Shown: positions 17,337 through 26,405 of the stretch, piece by piece | Numbering within the stretch: the first letter of the stretch is position 1 | Layout of the letters: every line of letters begins with the position of its first letter | Source of the DNA: Pseudomonas laurylsulfatiphila | GTDB lineage: Bacteria > Pseudomonadota > Gammaproteobacteria > Pseudomonadales > Pseudomonadaceae | DNA: 64,000 nt | Assembly: GCF_002934665.1 (NCBI RefSeq) | Contig: NZ_NIRS01000007.1 | Coordinates: forward strand, 295,562-359,561 | Direction of reading: 5' to 3' | Translations under genes and position numbers: made by a program | The notes under the pieces: generated by a model | What the model saw: the letters and a program-made list of their open reading frames with translations, nothing else | The model's database searches: none | What the model was told of the DNA's origin: nothing

Positions 17337-17424
17337 GTGGGAGCGAGCTTGCTCGCGATAGCGATTTATCAGGCGACATCAATGGTGACTGTGGTGGCCT
17401 CATCGCGAGCAAGCTCGCTCCCAC
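17337..17424. repeat. REP doublet (GAGC class)
   Basis: GTGGGAGCGAGCTTGCTCGCGA and its reverse complement flank a 44-nt centre, between the LysR gene and the ABC operon; both are on the minus strand, so it can separate the transcripts. Confidence 0.85.
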
Positions 17425-17443
17425 AGGGGAATGTGATGTGCTT

Positions 17444-18349
17444 TTACAGGGTGTCCTGCCAGGTCTGGCGGGACGACTGCAGCTGTGTCTTGACCCAGTT
17501 GCTGAAGGCCTGGACCACGGCGCGGTCGGCCTTTTGCGGGTCTGCCGCCAGGTAGTAGCCACGGTGCAAATCGATGTCGATGTCGAATGGGCGGACCAGC
17601 AAACCCTTGGATAACGCATCACCGCTGATCAGGTTGTCGCCGATGGCGATGCCCTGGCCGGCAATGCATGCGGACTGGGCGCAGTGCGCATCGGAGAACA
17701 GGATGCCGCTCGTCGCATTGACCCCGGAAGCCCCCGCGGCGGTCAGCCACACGCGCCAGTCCGAGTAGTCGGTCATGTGCAGCAAGGGGTAGCTGCTCAG
17801 TTCCTGTGGGCTTTTCAATCCGCCCAAGGCGTTGATCAGCCGCGGGCTGCACACCGGGAAGAAACGCAATGCCACGATCTCTTCAACATTCATTTCCGGC
17901 CAGTCGCCAATCCCGTAGGCGATGCTCAGGTCGGCAGCCGGGTTGTTGACGTCATCCGGCGTACGGGGCGAAATCAGCTGGAGTTGCACTTGCGGGTACT
18001 GCCGCAAAAAAGCACCGATGTGGTGACACAACCAATAGGTGGCGAACCCCGGCGCACAACTGACGCATAGCCGCCCGGAGATTTCCTGGTCGTCAACCAA
18101 CTGCCCAGCGTCGAGCAGGTTCAACAGAATCCCGTGCACTTCCCGCGCATAGCGTTCGCCCTGATACGTCAGGCCGATGCCTCGGCCAATGCGCTCGGTC
18201 AGGGCGAAACCGACGCACTCCTCAAGCTTGCTGATCTGGTGGCTGATGGCGCTGCGGGTCAGGTTCAGTTCACGGGCCGCGACCGACACGCTGCCCAGAC
18301 GGGCAACCGCATCCAGCGCACGAAGGGCTGTCATCGAAGGAAAACGCAT
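17444..18349 (-). CDS. LysR-family regulator (GcvA-like)
   Basis: 301 residues. Helix-turn-helix at about 18-40 (GSVSVAARELNLTRSAISHQ) and the LysR effector domain from about 90. The opening MRFPSMTALRALDAVARLGS matches the GcvA/TrpI-type branch. It lies head to head with the ThDP enzyme operon at 18618 across 268 bp holding a LysR-type inverted repeat, the usual geometry for control of a divergent catabolic operon. The effector is probably a pathway substrate; this is inferred. Confidence 0.92.
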   Translation of the reverse strand: MRFPSMTALRALDAVARLGSVSVAARELNLTRSAISHQISKLEECVGFALTERIGRGIGLTYQGERYAREVHGILLNLLDAGQLVDDQEISGRLCVSCAPGFATYWLCHHIGAFLRQYPQVQLQLISPRTPDDVNNPAADLSIAYGIGDWPEMNVEEIVALRFFPVCSPRLINALGGLKSPQELSSYPLLHMTDYSDWRVWLTAAGASGVNATSGILFSDAHCAQSACIAGQGIAIGDNLISGDALSKGLLVRPFDIDIDLHRGYYLAADPQKADRAVVQAFSNWVKTQLQSSRQTWQDTL

Positions 18350-18395
18350 AAATCATCCCGCTCAAAGTTGAAGGAAACAGGCAAACGCTGAACCC

Positions 18396-18490
18396 CTGTG
18401 GCGAGGGAGCTTGCTCCCGCTGGGGCGCGCAGCGGCCCCCACCATTGCGGTCGCTGCGCAACCGAGCGGGAGCAAGCTCCCTCGCCACAG
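18396..18490. repeat. REP doublet (GGGAGC-TTGCTCCC class)
   Basis: CTGTGGCGAGGGAGCTTGCTCCC and its reverse complement flank a GC-rich centre. This is a different class from the GAGC doublets, lying within the LysR/ThDP divergent promoter region. Confidence 0.85.
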
Positions 18491-18538
18491 CTCTCTTGTA
18501 TGGTGACGTAAATCGAACAGTCAGGCCAAAAAAAATCG

Positions 18539-18564
18539 ATTGTTGTATCGGTTGATTCAACAAT
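18539..18564. promoter_or_regulatory. Inverted repeat, candidate LysR operator
   Basis: ATTGTTG at 18539-18545 and CAACAAT at 18558-18564 are a perfect inverted repeat with a 12-nt centre, 54 bp before the ThDP gene. It is in the divergent gap facing the LysR gene, a typical LysR recognition position. Confidence 0.55.
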
Positions 18565-18617
18565 ACTAGCCCCATTCGTCGTTGGGCCGAGCTGGCCCCT
18601 TATCCAAGAGGTGCTGC

Positions 18618-20222
18618 ATGACCCGTTGTGCCGAGGCGCTCGTTCAGTTGCTGGAAGGCTATGGTGTTGAAACCGTCTTCGGTATTCCCGGCGTGCACAC
18701 CGTCGAGTTGTATCGTGGCCTGCACGGCAGTCGCCTGAAGCACATCAGCCCGCGCCACGAGCAGGGCGCCGGGTTCATGGCCGACGGTTATGCCCGTGCC
18801 AGCGGCAAGCCCGGGGTGTGCTTCATCATCACCGGACCGGGCATGACCAACATCATCACCGCCATGGGCCAGGCCTATGCCGACTCGGTGCCGATGCTGG
18901 TGATTTCCACCTGCAACCGTCGCGAACACCTGCGCCTGGGCCATGGCCACCTGCATGAACTGCCGGATCAGCGCGCGCTGGTCGCCGGGGTCTGCGCCTT
19001 CAGCCATACGCTGCAACACCCGTCGCAATTGCCGGAAGTGCTGGCACGGGCCTTTGCGTTGTTCGGCTGTACGCGGCCGCGTCCGGTGCACATCGAGATT
19101 CCGCTGGATGTGCTGGAAATGTCTGCCGACGGGCTGGACCTGCGTGCGCGTTCATTGCCGGCCGCGCCGGCCCCGGCACCGGAAGCCATCGATGACGCCG
19201 TGGCCCTGATCAACAACGCCAAGCGTCCCTTGATTCTCGCCGGTGGTGGCGCACGCCGGGCCAGTGAAGCCCTGACCGCACTCGCCGAACGCCTGCAGGC
19301 CCCCGTGGCGCTGACCACCAACGCCCGCGGTTTGCTGGCCCCCGAACATCCTTTGTTGCTCGACGGTGTGCAGTCCTCGGCCCATGGTCGCGAACTGTTT
19401 GCCGAGGCTGACCTGGTGCTGGCCGTCGGCACCGAGCTCGGGGAAACCGACTACGACTTTTTCGGTCTGGGCCCTGTGCAGTTCAAGGCACCGTTGATTC
19501 GCCTGGACATCGATCCCATGCAAATACTCGGCGTACAAGCGGCCACGGTCGGCTTGCTGGGAGATGCCGGTCAAGGCTTGCTGTTGTTGCTCGATCGCCT
19601 GCCGCAGCGCCAGGCCGATCCAGCCTGGGCGGCTGAGCGAGTGAGCAAGGTCAACGCCCTCGAGCACGCGGGCTGGAGCGCCAGACAATCCCGTATGCAA
19701 GCGCTGCTCGATACCCTGCGCGATCACTTGCCGCAGCCCCTGATCGTCGGCGATTCGACCCAACCGGTGTACCAGGGCGCGCTCGGCTACCGGGCGCCAA
19801 CCCCCAATAGCTGGTTCAACGCTGGCAGCGGCTACGGCACCCTCGGCTACGGTTTGCCCGCCGCCATCGGCGCCAAGCTGGCCCAACCCTTGCGCCCGGT
19901 GGTGGCGTTGGTCGGCGACGGTGGCTTGCAGTTTTCCAGTGCCGAACTGATCGCCGCCAAAGAGGCCGGCGTCGGCGTGATCCTGCTGCTGTGGAACAAC
20001 AGCAGCTACGCCGAAATCCGCGACTACATGAACGCCAAGGCGGTGCCGTTGCTGGGGGTGGACATCCTCACGCCGGACTTCGCCGCCCTCGCGCAAAGCT
20101 GTCATGTGGCCCATCACCGGGCACGCGACCTGGACGGTTTGCGCGAGCTGCTGGGGCAACTCGGCAGCAGCGATGAGCCGGTGATGATCGAGGTCGACGC
20201 CACAACCTTTCTGGCAGGCTAA
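18618..20222 (+). CDS. ThDP-dependent enzyme, 2-oxo acid decarboxylase/acetolactate-synthase family (AruI-like)
   Basis: 534 residues with three domains. The catalytic glutamate is E48 (PRHEQGAGFMADGYAR), and the ThDP/Mg motif lies near 433-462 (VGDGGLQF to WNNSSY). The family covers acetolactate synthases and decarboxylases such as 5-guanidino-2-oxopentanoate decarboxylase (AruI), which the pattern fits best; this choice is tentative. AAGAGG precedes the ATG at 18618. It heads an operon with an amidohydrolase, COG0523 GTPase and class II aldolase, facing a LysR gene and near a polyamine-type importer, so decarboxylation of a guanidino- or amino-keto acid is plausible. Confidence 0.85.
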   Translation: MTRCAEALVQLLEGYGVETVFGIPGVHTVELYRGLHGSRLKHISPRHEQGAGFMADGYARASGKPGVCFIITGPGMTNIITAMGQAYADSVPMLVISTCNRREHLRLGHGHLHELPDQRALVAGVCAFSHTLQHPSQLPEVLARAFALFGCTRPRPVHIEIPLDVLEMSADGLDLRARSLPAAPAPAPEAIDDAVALINNAKRPLILAGGGARRASEALTALAERLQAPVALTTNARGLLAPEHPLLLDGVQSSAHGRELFAEADLVLAVGTELGETDYDFFGLGPVQFKAPLIRLDIDPMQILGVQAATVGLLGDAGQGLLLLLDRLPQRQADPAWAAERVSKVNALEHAGWSARQSRMQALLDTLRDHLPQPLIVGDSTQPVYQGALGYRAPTPNSWFNAGSGYGTLGYGLPAAIGAKLAQPLRPVVALVGDGGLQFSSAELIAAKEAGVGVILLLWNNSSYAEIRDYMNAKAVPLLGVDILTPDFAALAQSCHVAHHRARDLDGLRELLGQLGSSDEPVMIEVDATTFLAG

Positions 20223-20303
20223 AACAACAACAATTTTTTCAGGTCGCCGACACGCACATCGTCCGGCCGACCTTTCAATCTCCTGAGCTCAAAGGTGGCT
20301 TAC

Positions 20304-22052
20304 ATGGCTGAGTCCGATAACTTTTCCTCTACCCATTCCGTGCAGGGGACCTACGCCGACCTGATCCTGGCCAACGGTCGTATCTACACCCAGGACCCGG
20401 CCAACCCGTGGGCCGAGGCCGTGGCCATCCGCGACGGCAAGTTGATCGCAGTCGCCAGCCTCGGCCAGATCGAGATGTTCAAGGGCCCGAGCACCCGTGT
20501 GCACGACCTGCAAGGCGCATTCTGCATGCCGGGCCTGCACGACATGCACACGCACCCCGACCTCGCACTGGCGCCGCGCTACGCCGATGACCTCGACGTC
20601 GGCATCGAAGACCCGACCCCGGAGCAGTTGCGCGAAAGCATCCTCGCCTATGCCGACAGCCATCCCGGCGACGGCTGGATCTACGGCCAGTACTGGGTGC
20701 GCTACACCTTCCGCGAGGCCGGCCTGACCCCGGGTCGCGAGTGGCTCGACAGCGTCATGCCGGACCGCCCGGTGGCACTGCTCGACCGCATGTGGGGCAC
20801 CATGATGGTCAACTCCAAGGCTCTGGAACTGGCCGGTATCGACCGCCACACGTCCGACCCGCGCAACGGTTATTTCGAGCGTGACGAGCTGAGTGGCGAA
20901 CCCACCGGCCTGATGATCGACGGTGCCTACGCGATGATCCATGCCGCCATGCCACCGACACCGGTCAGCGTGTTGCGCCGTGCCTACCGCGATGGCGTGC
21001 ACTTCCAGAGTTCGCGCGGTGTCACGGCGAGCAAATACGTGCACGTCTGCGAACAGCGTTTGCAGGCCCTCAAGGAACTCGACGACAGCGGCGAACTGAC
21101 CGTGCGCATCGAAGCGGCGATCAGTTGGCAGGACGACATCTTCCCGGTGCGTCGCCGCTGGGAGCTGCTGGCCGGCGAACGTCACTACTACCGCAGCGCA
21201 CGCCTGAGCGCCAACGCGGTGAAGTTCCACTTCGACGGCACCGTGGAGCCGAAGTCTTCGTACCTACTGACCCCATGGCCGCAGGAAAAGAGCTGGCGCG
21301 GCAAGCTCAACCTGACCCCGGAACACATCACCGACATGGTGGTGGACATGGACCGCAAGGGCATACGCGTGATCGCCCACTGCACCGGTGACGGCGCGTC
21401 CGACGTGTTCCTCGATGCCGTGGCCGAGGCCCGTCGTCGCAACGGTTTCAGCGGTGTGCGCCACCAGTGCGCCCACAGCACCTTGCTGCACCCCGGCAAC
21501 CTGCCGCGCTTCAAGGAACTGAATGTCATCGCCGAGTTTTCCCCGGCCGCCTGGTACCCGACGCCATTCGCCAGCGGTGCGCGTTCCGGTTACGGCCAGG
21601 AACGCCTCAAGCGCATCTACGACTTCAAAGGCGTGCTCGCCGCCGGTGGCACTGCGGTGATGGGCACCGACTGGCCGGTGGCGTCCATCGACCCGTGGCT
21701 GGCGCTGGAAACCATGATCACCCGGCAGAACCCGTGGAACGACGACCCGGCGTGCTTCGGCGACCCGATCAGCCTCGAACAGGCGCTGACCGTGATCACC
21801 AGCAACGGCGCCGTGGCCATGGGCCTGGAACACAGCACCGGCAGCCTGCAAGTGGGCAAGTCGGCGGACCTGATCGTCATCGACCGCGACCTGTTCGCTG
21901 CACCGGCACGCAACTACATCCACAAGACCCAGGTGCTGCTGACCTTCGTTGAAGGGCAACTGGTCTACGACCGCCACTCAACCCTGGAAACCGTCGGCCT
22001 AAAAGCCGTCTGGCAGGGCGAACCACCGGTGCTGGAGGGCAAGGCAGAATGA
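20304..22052 (+). CDS. Metal-dependent amidohydrolase (amidohydrolase 3 / YtcJ-like)
   Basis: 582 residues. The TIM-barrel amidohydrolase signature H82-T-H84 (HDMHTHPDL) follows an N-terminal beta domain (ADLILANGRIYTQDP). Further metal or catalytic sites are IRVIAHCTGDGASD, HQCAHSTLL and GTDWPVASID. YtcJ-like enzymes hydrolyse amide or related C-N bonds with one or two divalent metals. The ATG at 20304 is preferred over the GTG at 20295. The stop overlaps the start of the COG0523 GTPase by 4 bp, so the two are translationally coupled, suggesting the GTPase loads this enzyme with metal. Confidence 0.88.
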   Translation: MAESDNFSSTHSVQGTYADLILANGRIYTQDPANPWAEAVAIRDGKLIAVASLGQIEMFKGPSTRVHDLQGAFCMPGLHDMHTHPDLALAPRYADDLDVGIEDPTPEQLRESILAYADSHPGDGWIYGQYWVRYTFREAGLTPGREWLDSVMPDRPVALLDRMWGTMMVNSKALELAGIDRHTSDPRNGYFERDELSGEPTGLMIDGAYAMIHAAMPPTPVSVLRRAYRDGVHFQSSRGVTASKYVHVCEQRLQALKELDDSGELTVRIEAAISWQDDIFPVRRRWELLAGERHYYRSARLSANAVKFHFDGTVEPKSSYLLTPWPQEKSWRGKLNLTPEHITDMVVDMDRKGIRVIAHCTGDGASDVFLDAVAEARRRNGFSGVRHQCAHSTLLHPGNLPRFKELNVIAEFSPAAWYPTPFASGARSGYGQERLKRIYDFKGVLAAGGTAVMGTDWPVASIDPWLALETMITRQNPWNDDPACFGDPISLEQALTVITSNGAVAMGLEHSTGSLQVGKSADLIVIDRDLFAAPARNYIHKTQVLLTFVEGQLVYDRHSTLETVGLKAVWQGEPPVLEGKAE

Positions 22053-22999
22053 CTTCCCCACGTATCGCCGTGACCGTGGTGTCGGGTTTTCTCGGCGCCG
22101 GTAAAACCACTTTGCTCAACCGTATGGTGCGCCGTGCCGAAGGCAGTCGGCTGGCGGTGATCGTCAACGATTTCGGCGAGTTGAACATCGATGCGGCCAT
22201 CGTTTCCGAAGTCACCGACGCGGTGTACAGCCTGCAAAACGGCTGCATCTGCTGCACGGTGCAGGAAGACCTGCTGGCGCAACTCGCCAGCCTGGCGCAG
22301 CTTGAACCAAGGTTGGAGCGCATCGTCATCGAGTGCAGCGGTGTGTCCGACCCGCAGCGCATCGTGCAAACCCTGGCCTACCCGCAACTGCGCAGCCAGA
22401 TGCAACTGGACATGGTCATCACCGTGGTCGACGCCACCCGCCATCTGCAACTCGACGGTGAATACGCGCGCCTGGCTCGGGCGCAGGTGGCCGCTGCCGA
22501 CCTGCTGTTGCTGAACAAGACCGACCTGGTCGACGAGGCGCAGTTGCAGGCGTTGCGCGATGCACTGGGCGCCAGGACGCGTGTGCATGAAAGTGTGCAA
22601 GCCGAGTTGCCCGATGCGTTGTGGCTGGATACCGATCTGGACCTTGAGCCTCGGGCACAGAAACCGCTGACCCGGGTGGCCGATGGTGATCACGGCGAGA
22701 TGTTCAGCAGCTGGCTGTGGCAGAGCAACGCGGCCCTCGACGTCGAGTGCTTGCGTGGCTGGTTGAGGGCGCTGCCCAGTGATGTATTCCGGGTCAAAGG
22801 CCTGGTGTTGCTGACGCCGGGCAGCACGGCGCACTGGCTGCAACATGTCGGCACCCGCAGTCAGTTTCTGCCGGCACTGGAAGACGCCCTGGCCAACACC
22901 ACACGCCTGGTGTTCATCGCTCGCCGGGGTTTCGATGGCTGGGAGGCCTTGGGGCAAGGGCTGGAAGATTGCACTGTGAAAGAGGTTGCCGGGGTATGA
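22049..22999 (+). CDS. COG0523/CobW-family GTP-binding metallochaperone
   Basis: 316 residues. Walker A GFLGAGKTTLLN at 13-24, the metal-binding C66-x-C68-C69 (NGCICC), the GTPase NKTD motif, and a C-terminal CobW domain. COG0523 GTPases deliver Zn, Co, Ni or Fe to client proteins; CobW, YeiR, ZagA and nitrile-hydratase activators are examples. ATGA overlaps with both neighbours place it strictly inside the operon, with the metal-dependent amidohydrolase before and the metal-dependent class II aldolase after. Inference: a dedicated chaperone for one of these, not a general zinc-starvation gene. Confidence 0.9.
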   Translation: MTSPRIAVTVVSGFLGAGKTTLLNRMVRRAEGSRLAVIVNDFGELNIDAAIVSEVTDAVYSLQNGCICCTVQEDLLAQLASLAQLEPRLERIVIECSGVSDPQRIVQTLAYPQLRSQMQLDMVITVVDATRHLQLDGEYARLARAQVAAADLLLLNKTDLVDEAQLQALRDALGARTRVHESVQAELPDALWLDTDLDLEPRAQKPLTRVADGDHGEMFSSWLWQSNAALDVECLRGWLRALPSDVFRVKGLVLLTPGSTAHWLQHVGTRSQFLPALEDALANTTRLVFIARRGFDGWEALGQGLEDCTVKEVAGV

Positions 23000-23751
23000 C
23001 ATCGACAGAGCAACGTCTGCGTGAAGAGTTGGCGGCCTGCTACCGCTTGATTGCGCACTTTCGCATGACCGACTTGATCTTCACCCACATCTCGGTGCGC
23101 ATTCCGGGGCCGGAGCATCACTTTCTGATCAACCCGTATGGGCTGATGTTCGACGAAATCACCGCGTCCAACCTGGTGAAGATCGACCTCGATGGCCACG
23201 CTGTGGAGCCATCGCCGTACCCGGTCAACCCGGCCGGTTTCGTGATCCACAGTGCGATCCATGGTGCTCGGGAAGACGCGCAATGCGTGCTGCACACCCA
23301 CACCAAATCCGGGTGCGCGGTGGCGGCGTTGAAGTGCGGGTTGTTGCCGGTCAATCAGATTTCCATGGAGTTCTACGGTCGCGTCGCTTATCACGATTAC
23401 GAAGGCGTAGCGCTGGACTTGAGTGAGCAACAACGGCTGGTGGCGGACATGGGTGACAAGCCGGTGATGATGCTGCGCAACCATGGCTTGCTGACGGTGG
23501 GCGAGACGGTGGGGCAGGCGTTCATGCGCATGTATTACCTGGAAAAGGCCTGCGACATTCAACTGGCTGCGCAGGCTGCCGGTGAAATTGTTCTGCCATC
23601 GCATGATGTCTGCGCGCACACCGAGCGACAGTTCAATGATCCGGGGCGGCCGTTGGAGGATGGGGAGTTGAACGATCCGGATGCCATGCAACTGGCTTGG
23701 GCGGCGTTGTTGAGAATGTTGGAGCGCATTGCACCGGACTATCGGGGCTGA
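22996..23751 (+). CDS. Class II aldolase/adducin-family protein
   Basis: 251 residues from the ATG at 22996, which overlaps the upstream stop. Family metal ligands are seen in VLHTHTKSG (two His) and LRNHGLLTVG (third His). Members are zinc-dependent aldolases, decarboxylases or dehydratases acting on small hydroxy or keto acids (fuculose-phosphate aldolase, L-ribulose-5-phosphate epimerase relatives). Last gene of the operon; a REP doublet follows. Substrate unknown; context suggests cleavage of a product from the ThDP enzyme and amidohydrolase. Confidence 0.88.
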   Translation: MTSTEQRLREELAACYRLIAHFRMTDLIFTHISVRIPGPEHHFLINPYGLMFDEITASNLVKIDLDGHAVEPSPYPVNPAGFVIHSAIHGAREDAQCVLHTHTKSGCAVAALKCGLLPVNQISMEFYGRVAYHDYEGVALDLSEQQRLVADMGDKPVMMLRNHGLLTVGETVGQAFMRMYYLEKACDIQLAAQAAGEIVLPSHDVCAHTERQFNDPGRPLEDGELNDPDAMQLAWAALLRMLERIAPDYRG

Positions 23752-23781
23752 TCCGGATTCTCGGTTGTTTGGGCTGGCCCC

Positions 23782-23875
23782 CTTCGCGAGCAGGCTCGCT
23801 CCCACAGGGGGTATTTGTCGATCACAACATCCGCGGCAAATCAGGTCATATGTGGGAGCGAGCTTGCTCGCGAAG
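23782..23875. repeat. REP doublet (GAGC class, outward order)
   Basis: CTTCGCGAGCAGGCTCGCTCCCAC, then its partner in reverse order, so the two palindromes are arranged tail to tail, unlike most other doublets here. It lies between the convergent aldolase and histidine kinase genes. Confidence 0.85.
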
Positions 23876-23891
23876 CAGGCACCGCGGTCTG

Positions 23892-25412
23892 TCAGGCTTG
23901 CCTCGGCGTATTCAGATTCATCGACCGCACCGCCAACGCCGACGCTGTCTCTTCATCGATCGGCAACGAAAAGCGAAAGGTCGCCCCCCGCCCCGGCACA
24001 TCGATCAACTGAATCTCGCGCCCGTGCAATTGCAGGATGCGATGCACGATCCTCAGCCCCAACCCGCCATCACGCCGTGCGCCGCCGATATTGAACGGGC
24101 GCAGGAACAAACCTTCGCGCAGTTCCGGGGCAATGCCCGGGCCGGTGTCGCTGACCGTGACCTCGATGAATGACCCTTGCGGACGCAGGCCCAGTTCGAC
24201 GTCTCCACCCGGCGGTGTATGGCGCAGGGCGTTGTCGAACAGGTTGGTCAGCACCCGTTCGATCAACCCGAGATCCGCGCAGGCCGCCGAGGCGTTTGGC
24301 GCAAACGTGGCCTTGAGTTCGACCTGGCGCGCTTCGGCGGTGAGTTCGAATTTCTGGAAGATGTCCTGGGCCAGGTCCGTCAGGGAAAAGCGTTCCAGCA
24401 CCGGTTGCACGAAGCCGTGTTCCAGCCGCACCAGTTCCAGCAGCGACTGCGCCAGACCACCGACCTTGCGGCTCTGGTCCAGCGCGATGCCGAGGTAGCG
24501 CCGGCGGTCGGCAGGGGACAGTGTGGCGTCCTTGAGCGACAGGGTTTCCAGATAGCCGTGCAGCGAGGCCAGCGGCGTGCGCAAGTCGTGGGAGATGTTC
24601 GCCACCAGCTCGCGGCGCTCCTGGTCCTGGCGGGTCAACGAACGCCATTGCTCGCCCAGGCGGGCCTGCATCTGCCGGAACGCGGCATCGAGCACGGCGA
24701 TTTCATCGTGACTGGCGGCTTTTTCCACCGCGACGGGCAGGGCCGGTGTGACCGGTACGCCATCGATGTCGAACTGGCTGACGGTTTCGGTCAAGCGGCG
24801 CAACGGCCGGGTGATCAGGGCAAACGCGGTGAGGCCGGCAATCAGGCACAGCAATGCCACCAGGCCGATGGACAGCAGCGCTGTGTTGAGCGCCGCGCTG
24901 GTTGCACCGCGTTCGGCCAAGCGGTCGTGATCCTCACCGAGCAGCACCACGTAGAGATAGCCCGCCGGTTTGCCATCCACCTTCAGCGGTGCTGCGCTGA
25001 ATACTTTACGGGCATCGACGCTGCGCGGGTCGTCGCCGGGAATGGGCAGCGGATCGCCCCGCAGCAGGCGCTGGATCGGCGCGAGGTCGACCCGCTCCCG
25101 ACGGATCCGGCCCTCGGGCGCGGCACTGCCGACAATCTTGCCCTCGGTGTCGAGCAGGTACACCTCGACACTGGGGTTGACCTGCATCAGCTTGCTGAAC
25201 AAATCGCGCACGGCATTGGGCATCAGACCCTGGGTGTCCATCAGCACCGTGTCGCTGGCGATGTGCTGCGCCAGGTCGCGGGACAAGCCTTGCACCACTT
25301 CCTGTTCATGCATCTGGTTGGAGCGCACCTGCATCCACGCCGACGTGCCGCAGCACACCAGCAGCAGCACGGCGAACACCAGGGACAGGCGTTGCGTCAG
25401 GGTCAGCCTCAT
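23892..25412 (-). CDS. Sensor histidine kinase
   Basis: 506 residues. TM1 at about 8-28 and TM2 near 180-205 bracket a periplasmic sensor domain; HAMP follows (ITRPLRRLTETVSQF). The H-box is ANISHDLRTPLASLHGY, and the ATPase part has N (LFDNALRHTPPGG) and G boxes (DTGPGIAPEL). It phosphorylates the OmpR-type regulator encoded just upstream, overlapping it by 4 bp at 25409-25412. The G2 box near GGARRDGGLGLRIV is intact. Signal unknown; the divergent gene 26406 encodes an exported methionine sulfoxide reductase, so an envelope oxidation stress signal is a possible guess. Confidence 0.92.
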   Translation of the reverse strand: MRLTLTQRLSLVFAVLLLVCCGTSAWMQVRSNQMHEQEVVQGLSRDLAQHIASDTVLMDTQGLMPNAVRDLFSKLMQVNPSVEVYLLDTEGKIVGSAAPEGRIRRERVDLAPIQRLLRGDPLPIPGDDPRSVDARKVFSAAPLKVDGKPAGYLYVVLLGEDHDRLAERGATSAALNTALLSIGLVALLCLIAGLTAFALITRPLRRLTETVSQFDIDGVPVTPALPVAVEKAASHDEIAVLDAAFRQMQARLGEQWRSLTRQDQERRELVANISHDLRTPLASLHGYLETLSLKDATLSPADRRRYLGIALDQSRKVGGLAQSLLELVRLEHGFVQPVLERFSLTDLAQDIFQKFELTAEARQVELKATFAPNASAACADLGLIERVLTNLFDNALRHTPPGGDVELGLRPQGSFIEVTVSDTGPGIAPELREGLFLRPFNIGGARRDGGLGLRIVHRILQLHGREIQLIDVPGRGATFRFSLPIDEETASALAVRSMNLNTPRQA

Positions 25413-26128
25413 GGCTGCGGCTCCTCCCCGGTGGCGAGTTTGTAGCCGCGGCCCCAGACCGTGAGGATGCGCACCGGTTGCGCCGGGTCGGCCTCGATCT
25501 TGGCGCGCAGGCGGTTGATGTGGGTGTTGACCGTGTGCTCGTAGCCTTCGTGGCTGTAGCCCCACACGGCGTTGAGCAGGTCCATGCGCGAAAACACCTT
25601 GCCGGGCTGGCGGGCGAAGAAGTACAGCAAGTCGAATTCCCGGGGTGTGAGGTCCAGGCGTCGTCCGTCGAGGGACACCTCGCGGGTGATCGGGTCGATC
25701 GCCAGGCCGTCGGTGAGCAGGCTGCCGGCGTCCATCTTCAGATTGCGCGCCATGGCATCGACCCGGCGCAGCAGGGCCTTGACCCGGGCCACCAACTCGA
25801 GCATGGAAAAGGGTTTGGCCAGATAGTCGTCGGCACCCAGTTCGAGGCCGAGAATCCGGTGCACTTCGCTGGAGCGCGCGCTGGTGATGATGATTGGCGT
25901 GTAGCGCGCCATGGCCCGCGCGCGGCGGCAGATTTCCAGGCCGTCGACACCGGGCAGCATCAGGTCGAGGACCAGTGCGTCCCAGTTGCCCTGTTGCAGC
26001 AGGCGCATGCCTTCATCGCCATCGGCGCTGTGCACCACCTCGAACTGCTCATCGCGAAGGTGCAGGCAGATCAGGTCGGCGATGTGCTGGTCGTCCTCGA
26101 CCACGAGGACGCGTTTGGTCTGTTCCAT
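25409..26128 (-). CDS. OmpR-family response regulator
   Basis: 239 residues from the ATG at 26128. The receiver domain has the acidic pair D12-D13, phospho-acceptor D55 (LVLDLMLPG) and a KPF lysine in YLAKPFSMLEL; the C-terminal winged helix has LTPREFDLLYFFARQPG and the VNTHINRLRAKI recognition region. It binds DNA when phosphorylated by the overlapping kinase gene. An upstream in-frame start at 26206 would run into the REP doublet and is rejected. It is divergent from the msrB-msrA genes at 26406. Confidence 0.93.
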   Translation of the reverse strand: MEQTKRVLVVEDDQHIADLICLHLRDEQFEVVHSADGDEGMRLLQQGNWDALVLDLMLPGVDGLEICRRARAMARYTPIIITSARSSEVHRILGLELGADDYLAKPFSMLELVARVKALLRRVDAMARNLKMDAGSLLTDGLAIDPITREVSLDGRRLDLTPREFDLLYFFARQPGKVFSRMDLLNAVWGYSHEGYEHTVNTHINRLRAKIEADPAQPVRILTVWGRGYKLATGEEPQP

Positions 26129-26166
26129 CCAGGTCAATCCTTCAGCGCATTGTGCGTAATGCCACT

Positions 26167-26264
26167 GTAGGAGCGAGCCTGCTCGCGAAGAACCTGAGAG
26201 CACCAAGGGGTATCAGGTGTCCCGCGTCATCGTTGGCCTCCATCGCGAGCAGGCTCACTCCTAC
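26167..26264. repeat. REP doublet (GAGC class)
   Basis: GTAGGAGCGAGCCTGCTCGCGA at the left and its reverse complement, with one mismatch (CACTCC for CGCTCC), at the right. It lies between the two-component operon and msrB. Confidence 0.85.
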
Positions 26265-26405
26265 AGTGATTGGAATGCACAGGCATTGTGCGGGTTTTTC
26301 GGGGTCCGAGTTATCACGAATTGTTTAACTTCCCGTGAGGATTTGGCGATCACCCAAAGCCTAGGCTGTGTTCCATGAAATACCCCTGGATTTTTGGAGG
26401 CGAGC

